DNA of 64,000 nt. It comes from Sipunculus nudus. Its lineage: Eukaryota > Annelida > Sipuncula > Golfingiida > Sipunculidae. The notes below the pieces were generated by a model that worked only from the letters and a program-made list of their open reading frames with translations, had not been told where the DNA came from and did no database searches. This document shows, piece by piece, positions 27,301-35,000 of this stretch. Made by a program: the position numbers and the translations under genes. Within the stretch, counting starts at the first letter, position 1, and the number at the start of each line of letters is the position of its first letter. Where the stretch lies: positions 43,610,401-43,674,400 of the forward strand of contig CM049317.1 in assembly GCA_026874595.1 (NCBI GenBank). The letters are read 5' to 3'.

Positions 27301-30300
27301 GTGCAAGGATTGGAAGAAGTGCAGCCAGGTATAGGTCAAGAGTTCACTCAGTGCAGTAGCTGCATTCTATTTATAGCTTTGGCAGACTGCTCACTGCATC
27401 ATATTTGGCACCACAGTTCAGCCAGAATCTATTTATAGCTTTGGCTGACTGCCATCTGCTTGGGTTATGCAACAGGTCAAGAGTTCACTCAGTGTAGCCA
27501 GGTACAGGTCAAAACTTCACTAAGTCTAGCCAGGTGCAGGTCAAGAGTTCACTCAGTGCAGTAGCTTGAGGCAGCAATTTGTCACAGGTCACTTGTGGGC
27601 AACTGCCTTACTCACCTAAGCCTTGTCAGCCCAGTGCATCAAACTCTGGGGAAGTTTGATGTATTGGACTGATATTTTGACCTGTCTATTTGTCTTTGAT
27701 GGTATTCTCATTTACAAGACAGGTGGTGCCACCTACATTGACTTTTGCAGTGTATGCGCCTGCTTATTTCTACAGAGGAATTCAATACATCAGCCTAAAA
27801 TTGGGCATGTATATACATATCGGGTAGCTTTATAGTGTACAAGACTGGTGGCGCCACCTACAATAATTTTTGCACAGTGTGTGTCCCTGCTTATTTTCAG
27901 GAGGGGTTTGATATATCAGTCTGAAATTGGACATATGTATATGTCTCTGATAGCCTTGTTGTATACAAGACTGGTGGTGCCAGCTACAATCATGTGTGTG
28001 TTGTGTGCACCCATGCCAGAATTTCAGCAGTGATGTTTGTGTAATTGTTTCTTATTCAAAGTGTTTAGTACTTGCATCGTTCATATACATGAGAAGTAAT
28101 GGTCCAGCATTGAAGCATTATACCTGGTGTATTTCCCGAATGCACAGGTTCGCAGGTTTAGGCCTGTAGGCCTTGTTTGTACAGGGGTCATCAGTGCTGG
28201 TATCATACTGACGGCTACAAAAAACTTCTTCTCTGAAACAATACGGCCAAATTGTTTAATATCCCTCAGAAATGATCCTTGGGTAGTGCTTTCTGAAGTT
28301 TGTTCAAATGGTCTCAGGTCAGTGACTTTTGGCTGAGTTATGGGAAGCTGAATTTAGTCATATGCCATGACAGCCCATTTTAGCTCAATGGCTACAAAGA
28401 TCTTCTCCTCAAAAACCACTGGGCCAAATTCTTAAATCTCACACATTAATTATCTTTAGACTTTGTTCAAATGGTTTTGGTTCTGTGCTTTTTGGCTGAG
28501 TTACAAGAAGCTGAACTTATCCATTTTGCTGTATTTTTCCATATGAGTAATAAACCTGCAAAACGTTTTTTTACTGATGCCACTGAGGCCAATTTCTTTA
28601 ATATTTTACAAGAATATTCCCCTGAATAATTCTTATAATAATTGTCTTTTATGGTTCCAAAGAATGAATTTTGGCTGAATTATAAAGATTGAATTGAGTC
28701 ATTTTACCATATATGTTAGCTATGTGAAGCATATACATCTAGCCTGGCACCAGTTTATCAGCATCCGTTACATCATGCCTCTAGACATTTAGATTTCAGG
28801 TTATCTATGGTTAATATTGACAAAAATGTTTTTTCCAAGCTATTAAAAAATGTAGATTAATTATTGTAGATATTCCTTATGCCAGGCAATGTTTACAATC
28901 ACAGGTATACAGCTGTCTGTGGGTATGTAAAGACTGCTGTACAATGATTATAAATAATTGGTATCCACACTCAACTTAATTCAAGATTTTGCCATCAGTG
29001 AGATGTATCTGTATTATAATTCTGCATTCAATATGCATCTGTAGTAATTTTTAGCGAACCTGTGAGCTAATGAGATGGTGTGGCGTTGTTTGTCGTCTGT
29101 ACGTTAACCCATACTATTTCAAAAACAACTGGAGCTAGCATCATGAAATTTAATGCAAAAAATTAGCCATCTCAAAATCTCTGCGTTTTCTTAGATTTTA
29201 TAGAGTAAAAGCTAAAAAACCTTTAAAAATCTCCTCCGACGAAACGGTCAAGCCAAATTGTTCAATATTTCACAGAAATAATCTTTTATACCATCTCTCT
29301 CAAGTTTGTTCAAATGGTTCAAGTTCGGTGAATTTTTGCAGAGTTACAGGAAGTTGAACTTAGTCATCTGTCCAAAAAAGCATACTAAAATGACAATCTC
29401 AGAAACGGCATGAGCTATCATCACCAAATTTTATGCCAGTGTTGGTCACATGAGTCAAATATGAAATTCAGGTATTGGTGGTGCCACCTGCATTGACCTT
29501 TTTTTGTACAGGGGTCATTGGTCATCTGTAAATTGACCATAATTTCTCAGGAATAGCAGGAGCTGACATCCCCAGATTTTATGCAATAATTTGTCACTTA
29601 TCAAATGTTGTGGGATTCAGCTTATTTTTTTGCTATCTGCATTTACTTAGGTTTTATAGGGAAAAAGCTGAAAAACCTTTAAAAGTCTTCTTCTTGTAAA
29701 CAGTCCAGCCAAATTGTTCAATATTTTACAGAAATGATCCCAGAGGCAAAGCCCTCTCAAGTTTGTTCAAATGGTTTGCATTTGATGAATTTTAGTGGTG
29801 TTACACGAATTGGACAGTCATTTAGCCAATTAAGCATACTGACATAGTAATCTCAGAAATGACAGATGCTAGCATTACAAGTATTGTGCAGATGTTGAAC
29901 ACATGGCTCTATTTGAAGTTGCAGAATTTCTGGTGCCACCTAAATTGACCTGTTTTTTATGGGCAAAAACCTCATAATTTTAGCCTCTTTCAGCTTAAAA
30001 TGTTTGTGATGAAACTCAAGTTGAATTGTTCGATTTTTCAAAAGAATTATCCTAGGACAAGTTTTTTTTAATCATATCTGAAAAGCTTAAGTTGGTCTTA
30101 TGGCCATTATTATGTCTATTTCAAACTGAGGACTGCAAAACTGTTCTTCTACAAAATTATTGTTTCAAGTAAAACTTCTGTAACATTGCATAAAAATTAT
30201 TCTTATGTGGCCTTTGTTTAAGTTTATTTTATGATTTTTGGTAGAATTATTGGACCTTTAACAATGAAAGAACTTCATCTTTTATTATTCTAGATATTTT

Positions 30301-31825
30301 GATGAAAAGTTTATGAATATGTCAGCTTGAAAAAAAGCATTTTAGCCAAAGTCTTTCAGTATGTGTAGACAGATTTACCAACAGGCCAAGATTGTGTTTG
30401 TATCTTTAAATAGGTTGAGAAACTGCCAACTGTTTCAGATTTGGCAACAGATCAAGAGTTCATTCAGTGCAGCCAGATATAGGTCAAGAGTTCAGTCAGT
30501 GCAGCCAAGCACAAGGCATGTGATCACCTCATGGGTGACATGTGAACACGTCATGGGCACCATGTGATAACCTCATGGGTGTCATGCCCTTCAGGGCTGC
30601 ATGTTGAGCCAATCTGTGAGCTTATGCAATGGTGTGGCTACTATTTCAGATTTGGCAACAGACCAAAGGTCAGTCTGGATCTATTTATGGCTTTGGCAGA
30701 CTGCCAACTGTGTCAGATCATGCAACAGGTCAAGAGTTCACTCAGTGCAGCGAGGTACAGGTCAAAATTTCACTCAGTCTAGCCAGATGCAGGTCATGAG
30801 TTCACTCAGTGCAGTAGCCTGAGCCAGCAAATTTGTCACAGTTCACTCGGGGCAACTGCCTTTCTCACCTAAGCCTGGTCTATTTGTCTTTGATGGTATT
30901 CTCATTTACAAGACAGGTGGTGCCACCTACATTGACTTTTGCAGTGTATGCGCCTGCTTATTTCTACAGAGGAATTCAATACATCAGCCTAAAATTGGGC
31001 ATGTATATACATATCGGGTAGCTTTATAGTGTATTTTGACCTGTCTATGTGTCTTTGATGGCTCTCTCATTCACAAGACAGGTGTCGCCACCTACATTGA
31101 CTTTTGCACAGTGTATGTGCCTGCTTATTTCTACAGAGGAATTTGATATATCAGCCTGAAATTGGGCATTAATTATACATATTGAATAGCTTTGTTGTAT
31201 ACAAGACTGGTGGTGCCACCTACAATAATTTTTGCACAGTGTGTGTCCCTACTTATTTCTGAGGAGGGGTTTGATATATGCCAGTAAACAGCTTCTAGGA
31301 GATCACCAGTTATTGCTTCCCAACAGAAATGTCTTATATTCAGTTGTGAAGAGTTTCTGCCCCAGTCTGCTGAGCACCATGACCCAGGGGTCTTTTGTTT
31401 GTAAGAATAATTTCTTGATTAATAGATAAAACAGTTATTAAATCCCAAGCTGTTTCTTTTATGGAAAAGAATACTCTTTGATTTTTCAGTGTTGTCATAT
31501 ATCATCTTTAGCCCATGTAACATGGATAATCTAAGTTATGTTGTAGGTCATGTGCTTTGTATCAATGCTGTCTAGGTTTTTCCTCCCCATTGTAAAAATT
31601 TTGAAGAAAAAATTGTTTCAACTCATTCTCTGGAAGACATTAAGATAAATATTCATTTATTTTATCAATTTACCCAGTGGTTTTATGCTTCAGTTGACAA
31701 AATCTGGTGAACCAACAACCAAACGTTTCAAAGCAGAAAGTGCCACAGGTCAGTCAGATGAAAAGAAGGAGAAGAGATCATCTCAAATGAAGAATTGGTT
31801 CTCAAGGAAGTTCAAGAAGAAATGA
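6191..31825 (+). CDS. CARD-domain protein (seven exons, 5' end missing)
   Basis: Seven exons join as 6191-6328, 10029-10164, 12160-12242, 15743-15826, 16822-16914, 20170-20280 and 31694-31825, giving 258 residues before the TGA. All introns are GT-AG; five are phase 0 and the second is phase 1. Residues 1-91 match a CARD, a six-helix death-fold module that binds other CARDs in apoptosis and innate immune signalling. Visible hallmarks are the NSDYLVSNLD helix, the PLLDGLLYKGVI turn and helix, LLEHLF, and FWEGFVECL followed by HEHVASFL. Residues 92-178 are Gly/Ser/Gln/Pro-rich and probably disordered. Residues 179-215 contain KRSRNGDDDDD. Residues 216-258 are Lys-rich and end in MKNWFSRKFKKK, with no transmembrane segment. 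The layout, one CARD plus a disordered tail at about 260 residues, is similar in size to BCL10, but I see no specific similarity. It is probably a cytosolic adaptor; the partner is unknown. Confidence 0.8.
6551..6565 (+). repeat. Poly-G run (15 G)
   Basis: Mononucleotide tract just downstream of exon A. It may be length-variable. Confidence 0.9.
6821..9211 (+). mobile_element. L-family element (Helentron-associated-like), ~2.4 kb
   Basis: The 5' end is TAGCTCAGCTGACT followed by its imperfect mirror AGTCATGCTGAGCTA. The 3' end is CAGCTGAGCGTCATGACC then CATGGGTCACTTGTTT at 9179-9211. The interior holds repeated AGGTCA half-sites (7131-7160, 7278-7305, 7549-7572). Pairing of these two ends is inferred from orientation and the lack of other ends between them. 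It sits inside intron A-C and has no protein-coding capacity. Confidence 0.65.
8361..8406 (+). other. Possible cryptic or poison exon in the first visible CARD intron
   Basis: A strong polypyrimidine tract and acceptor (ttcttttctttcag) precede 8361 and a weaker donor (gtaata) follows 8406. At 46 bp it is not a multiple of three. Splicing from exon A into it and then to exon C gives a stop after sixteen new residues, before CARD helix 4. Skipping it gives a complete CARD, so it is not part of the main product. Confidence 0.3.
9220..9480 (+). repeat. Diverged tandem pair (~150 bp) with 'aaactggtgacctt'
   Basis: Two copies share 'aaaactggtgacctt' and 'caaggtcaa...cagc.a.aatagaaatt'. A third, shorter relative is at about 6690-6735. 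This is repeat filler in intron A-C. Confidence 0.55.
10029..10164 (+). CDS. CARD gene exon C (CARD helices 4-6)
   Basis: The acceptor is 'gttgttgtacag' ending at 10028 and the donor is CAAG|gtaggt. It gives 45 codons plus one base, starting phase 0 and ending phase 1. The peptide includes HLKVKHLLEHLFRSPAPFWE and GFVECLKMCNHEHVASFLKQ, which completes the CARD when joined directly to exon A. Confidence 0.85.
10446..11347 (+). mobile_element. Non-autonomous hAT-like DNA transposon, 902 bp
   Basis: Terminal inverted repeats TAGTGGTGGG and CCCACCACTA are flanked by a perfect 8-bp duplication, ATATAAAC, at 10438-10445 and 11348-11355. An 8-bp duplication with short TIRs is diagnostic of hAT elements. 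Near the left end, GATCGAT motifs are clustered (10478-10525). The open frames inside are short and do not resemble a transposase. Confidence 0.9.
11400..11755 (+). repeat. Minisatellite, 50-bp unit, about 7 copies
   Basis: The anchor CATCAGCATATC recurs at 11405, 11455, 11505, 11555, 11605 (with a small insertion), 11660 and 11710. Each unit contains TTGTTAACA or a variant and 'caaggct'. It lies directly after the hAT-like element in intron C-D. The open frame running through it is a product of the repeat. Confidence 0.9.
12160..12242 (+). CDS. CARD gene exon D (linker)
   Basis: The acceptor is 'ctgtttttacag' ending at 12159 and the donor is GTG|gtatgt. It has 83 bases; the G left by exon C plus CT makes Ala, and it ends phase 0. 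The peptide is polar and Gln/Ser/Gly-rich (AAQITPLSQGMSFGQKTAYG...), with no domain. Confidence 0.75.
12557..13662. mobile_element. TA-flanked TIR element (Tc1/mariner/pogo-like), 1106 bp
   Basis: The left end CAGTGAAACCTGTCTAA is mirrored at the right by TTAGACCAGATTTCACTG, and TA flanks both sides (12555-12556 and 13663-13664). Outward-facing CAGTG termini with a TA duplication suit the Tc1/mariner/pogo superfamily. No transposase is readable, so it is non-autonomous. Confidence 0.7.
14047..15386. mobile_element. TA-flanked TIR element, 1340 bp
   Basis: The left end CCGTAAAATCTCCACTTAAA (continuing ACCGC) is matched by the right-end inverted copy with one mismatch, over about 25 bp. TA flanks lie at 14045-14046 and 15387-15388. 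The interior is richer in CpG than its surroundings. No transposase frame is seen. It is probably a Tc1/mariner-type non-autonomous element in intron D-E. Confidence 0.8.
15743..15826 (+). CDS. CARD gene exon E (linker)
   Basis: The acceptor is 'atttctttaacag' ending at 15742 and the donor is AGG|gtaagc. It has 28 codons, phase 0 at both ends. The peptide is Ser/Pro-rich with RPPVFQPVAPVR near its end, a proline-rich stretch that could bind an SH3-type partner (inference). Confidence 0.75.
16036..16375 (+). repeat. Minisatellite, 49-bp unit, about 7 copies
   Basis: The phrase GGAGACCACC recurs at 16092, 16141, 16190, 16239, 16288 and 16337. Units also share 'aggaagaaatttccagacaa'. It lies in the short intron E-F. 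Confidence 0.9.
16822..16914 (+). CDS. CARD gene exon F (linker, basic)
   Basis: The acceptor is 'gtatctccatag' ending at 16821 and the donor is AAA|gttagt. It has 31 codons, phase 0. The peptide is His/Pro/Ser-rich, then basic (PHPRRGRLVYRQFPK). A second AG six bases in would remove two residues in frame. Confidence 0.75.
17001..19785 (+). mobile_element. L-family element (outer), containing a nested copy
   Basis: The 5' end TTAGCTCAACTTACTGTC is at 17001 and a diverged 3' end, CAACTGAGCCTCATTGGCCC then ATGGGTCACTTGTT, lies at 19752-19785. A second pair of ends between them (17999 and 18851) suggests one L element inside another. It occupies most of intron F-G. The sequence is old and diverged, so pairing is tentative. 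Confidence 0.45.
17999..18851 (+). mobile_element. L-family element (inner, nested)
   Basis: The 5' end is TAGCTCAGCTTACTATAAAT (then CATCTGAGCT) and the 3' end is CAGCTGAATACCATGACC then CATGGGTCCCTTG. The left flank is a T-run, as for other family members. Confidence 0.45.
20170..20280 (+). CDS. CARD gene exon G (basic-acidic segment)
   Basis: The acceptor is 'gatttcatgacag' ending at 20169 and the donor is a strong ACA|gtaagt. It has 37 codons, phase 0. The peptide contains TPNTGQKRSRNGDDDDD followed by SVSVISSLFSGLRT. The basic cluster beside five Asp residues could be a nuclear signal or a charge-based contact; the hydrophobic SVSVISSLFSGL may form a short helix. Both are inferences. 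Confidence 0.8.
20281..21835. other. Intron sequence, nothing recognised
   Basis: AT-rich, low-copy first part of the 11.4-kb intron G-H. No exon, RNA gene or clear element end was seen. Confidence 0.5.
23537..25560 (+). repeat. Tandem array, ~337-bp unit, about 7 modules
   Basis: Anchors GGTGGCGCCACCTGTA or variants lie at 23537, 23874, 24210, 24547, 24845, about 25192 and 25518. Each module also holds 'gaaattaggtctctgttacc' and 'gactggacctagaatcttca'. Modules two and three are nearly identical, so array length has changed recently. Confidence 0.9.
25773..26600 (+). repeat. Second tandem array, ~279-bp unit, 3 modules
   Basis: Anchor 'gaaccgtttgaccgatcagg' recurs at about 25778 and 26056, with a diverged copy at 26336. 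The units carry GGTGGCGCCACC at 25854, 26003, 26133 and 26282. It lies in the 3' half of the same L element. Confidence 0.8.
27312..27665 (+). repeat. Dispersed R repeat
   Basis: Copies of 'gagttcactcagtgcag' plus the tail ending 'gaagtttgatgtattgg', matching 60-440. This copy supplies the uninterrupted version of the solo-LTR insertion site. Confidence 0.75.
27687..27839 (+). repeat. Recent duplication, copy 1 (~150 bp)
   Basis: Apparently identical to 30885-31034, beginning 'atttgtctttgatggtattc' and ending 'gggtagctttatagtgta'. Confidence 0.8.
29048..30440 (+). mobile_element. T-family element (third copy), 3' end unclear
   Basis: It starts TAGCGAACCTGTGAGCTAAT after a T-run. It has two module copies ('agccaaattgttcaatattt' at about 29251 and 29707). 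Its right boundary is lost in R repeats. Confidence 0.5.
30440..31400 (+). repeat. R repeat plus duplicated segment and an L-like 3' end
   Basis: R-type text runs to about 30880 and the duplicate of 27687-27839 lies at 30885-31034. A further relative follows at 31035-31200. The block ends in a degenerate L 3' end (CTGCTGAGCACCATGACC then CAGGGGTC) at 31368-31400. Confidence 0.65.
31694..31825 (+). CDS. CARD gene exon H (basic C-terminal tail, stop)
   Basis: The acceptor is 'ttttatgcttcag' ending at 31693. Forty-three codons in phase 0 end at TGA 31823-31825. About a third of residues are Lys or Arg: TTKRFKAES, DEKKEKRSS and the terminal MKNWFSRKFKKK. The last stretch has two aromatic residues set among lysines, a pattern seen in basic membrane-binding or nuclear-targeting tails. 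It lies after an 11.4-kb intron. Confidence 0.85.
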   Translation: MTKSGEPTTKRFKAESATGQSDEKKEKRSSQMKNWFSRKFKKK

Positions 31826-31896
31826 TAGCTGTTAATGATGATGACAATTTATGATGAGGTTGGTTAAGTCTACCAAAATTAACTTGTATTAGTAAG

Positions 31897-31902
31897 ATTA
31901 AA
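31897..31902 (+). promoter_or_regulatory. Possible polyadenylation signal (ATTAAA) for the CARD gene
   Basis: Common variant signal 71 bases after the stop. If used, the transcript ends before the satellite. The next canonical AATAAA is at 37357-37362, beyond the array, so the array could be in a long 3' UTR if the first signal is weak. Confidence 0.3.
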
Positions 31903-32033
31903 CATTTGGTCATATTTACAACAAAAAACATTGCCATGATACGTCAAAGTACTGTCCTTACCTTTTTAGTGACCACATATATAAGGCTGGTCCCTGAGTT
32001 GTAAGGTTTCAGAACTCTGCTCATAGACCTGCT

Positions 32034-35000
32034 CCTAGCTGCTCACACAGGATGATCCTGTCATAGTGAGCCATGTCATTAGTTGTCTCTAGCTGCTCAC
32101 ACAGGATGATCCTGTCATCGTGAGCCATGTCATTAGTTGTCTCTAGCTGCTCACACAGGATGCCTGTCATAGTGAGCCATGTCATAAGCTGTCTCTAGCT
32201 GCTCACACAGGATGATCCTGTCATAGTGAGCCATGTCATTAGTTGTCTCTAGCTGCTCACACAGGATGATCCTGTCATAGTGAGCCATGTCATTAGTTGT
32301 CTCTAGCTGCTCACACAGGATGATCCTGTCATAGTGAGCCATGTCATAAGCTGTCTCTAGCTGCTCACACAGAATGATCCTGTCTTAGTGAGCCATGTCA
32401 TTAGTTGTCTCTAGCTGCTTACACAGGATGATCCTGTCATAGTGAGCCATGTCATTAGTTGTCTCTAGCTGCTCACACAGGATGATCCTGTCTAAGTGAG
32501 CCATGTCATTAGTTGTCTCTAGCTGCTCACACAGGATGATCCTGTCATAGTGAGCCATGTCATAAGCTGTCTCTAGCTGCTCACACAGGATGATCCTGTC
32601 TTAGTGAGCCATGTCATTAGTTGTCTCTAGCTGCTCACACAGGATGATCCTGTCATAGTGAGCCATGTCATTAGTTGTCTCTAGCTGCTCACACAGGATG
32701 CCTGTCATAGTGAGCCATGTCATTAGTTGTCTCTAGCTGCTCACACAGGATGATCCTGTCATAGTGAGCCATGTCATTAGTTGTCTCTAGCTGCTCACAC
32801 AGGATGCCTGTCATAGTGAGCCATTCATAAGCTGTCTCTAGCTGCTCACACAGGATGATCCTGTCATAGTGAGCCATGTCATTAGTTGTCTCTAGCTGCT
32901 CACACAGGATGATCCTGTCATAGTGAGCCATGTCATTAGTTGTCTCTAGCTGCTCACACAGGATGATCCTGTCATAGTGAGCCATGTCATAAGCTGTCTC
33001 TAGCTGCTCACACAGGATGATCCTGTCTTAGTGAGCCATGTCATTAGTTGTCTCTAGCTGCTCACACAGGATGATCCTGTCATAGTGAGCCATGTCATTA
33101 GTTGTCTCTAGCTGCTCACACAGGATGATCCTGTCTTAGTGAGCCATGTCATTAGTTGTCTCTAGCTGCTAACACAGGATGATCCTGTCATAGTGAGCCA
33201 TGTCATAAGCTGTCTCTAGCTGCTCACACAGGATGATCCTGTCTTAGTGAGCCATGTCATTAGTTGTCTCTAGCTGCTCACACAGGATGATCCTGTCATA
33301 GTGAGTCATGTCATTAGTTGTCTCTAGCTGCTCACACAGGATGATCCTGTCATAGTGAGCCATGTTATTAGTTGTCTCCAACTGCTCACACAGGATGATC
33401 CTGTCATAGTGAGCCATGTCATTAGTTGTCTCTAGCTGCTCACACAGGATGATCCTGTCATAGTGAACCATGTCATTAGTTGTCTCTGGCTGCTCACACA
33501 GGATGATCCTGTCATAGTGAGCCATGTCATTAGTTGTCTCTGGCTGCTCACACAGGATGATCCTGTCATAGTGAGCCATGTCATTAGTTGTCTCTAGCTG
33601 CTCACACAGGATGATCCTGTCATAGTGAGCCATGTCATTAGTTGTCTCTAGCTGCTCACACAGGATGATCCTGTCATAGTGAGCCATGTCATTAGTTGTC
33701 TCTAGCTGCTCACACAGGATGATCCTGTCATAGTGAACCATGTCATTAGTTGTCTCTGGCTGCTCACACAGGATGATCCTGTCATAGTAAGCCATGTCAT
33801 TAGTTGTCTCTAGCTGCTCACACAGGATGATCCTGTCATAGTGATCCATGTCATTAGCAGTTTGTAGCTGCTCACACAGGATGATCCTGTCATAGTGAGC
33901 CATGTCATTAGTTGTCTCTAGCTGCTCACACAGGATGATCCTGTCATAGTGAGCCATGTCATTAGTTGTCTCTAGCTGCTCACACAGGATGATCCTGTCA
34001 TAGTGAGCCATGTCATAAGCTGTCTCTAGCTGCTCACACAGGATGATCCTGTCTTAGTGAGCCATGTCATTAGTTGTCTCTAGCTGCTCACACAGGATGA
34101 TCCTGTCATAGTGAGCCATGTCATTAGTTGTCTCTAGCTGCTCACACAGGATGATCCTGTCTTAGTGAGCCATGTCATTAGTTGTCTCTAGCTGCTAACA
34201 CAGGATGATCCTGTCATAGTGAGCCATGTCATAAGCTGTCTCTAGCTGGTCACACAGGATGATCCTGTCTTAGTGAGCCATGTCAGTTGTCTCTAGCTGC
34301 TCACACAGGATGATCCTGTCATAGTGAGTCATGTCATTAGTTGTCTCTAGCTGCTCACACAGGATGATCCTGTCATAGTGAGCCATGTTATTAGTTGTCT
34401 CCAACTGCTCACACAGGATGATCCTGTCATAGTGAGCCATGTCATTAGTTGTCTCTAGCTGCTCACACAGGATGATCCTGTCATAGTGAACCATGTCATT
34501 AGTTGTCTCTGGCTGCTCACACAGGATGATCCTGTCATAGTGAGCCATGTCATTAGTTGTCTCTGGCTGCTCACACAGGATGATCCTGTCATAGTGAGCC
34601 ATGTCATTAGTTGTCTCTAGCTGCTCACACAGGATGATCCTGTCATAGTGAGCCATGTCATTAGTTGTCTCTAGCTGCTCACACAGGATGATCCTGTCAT
34701 AGTGAGCCATGTCATTAGTTGTCTCTAGCTGCTCACACAGGATGATCCTGTCATAGTGAACCATGTCATTAGTTGTCTCTGGCTGCTCACACAGGATGAT
34801 CCTGTCATAGTAAGCCATGTCATTAGTTGTCTCTAGCTGCTCACACAGGATGATCCTGTCATAGTGATCCATGTCATTAGCAGTTTGTAGCTGCTCACAC
34901 AGGATGATCCTGTCATAGTGAGCCATGTCATTTGTTGTCTCTAGCTGCTCACACAGGATGATCCTGTCATAGTGAGCCATGTCATTAGTTGTCTCTAGCT

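Larger units (their letters stand above)
22213..28165 (+). mobile_element. T-family element (inner), split by an L element
   Basis: The 5' end TAGCGAACCTGTGAGCTTAT is mirrored near the 3' end by GCACAGGTTCGC at 28142-28153, followed by a hairpin of paired AGGCCT motifs and CTTGTT. It is interrupted by the L element at 23207-26892. It lies within the outer T element, inserted into a T-run. No coding frame is present. Confidence 0.6.
21836..29047 (+). mobile_element. T-family element (outer), split by a nested T element
   Basis: It starts 'ttagcgaacctatgagctta' near 21836. At 22212 its text breaks at 'cacctgcatcgcccatttt' and resumes at about 28166 with 'tgtacaggggtcatcag'. In other copies these phrases are nearly adjacent (29486-29520). 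It runs to at least 29047, where yet another T element begins in a T-run. Confidence 0.6.
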
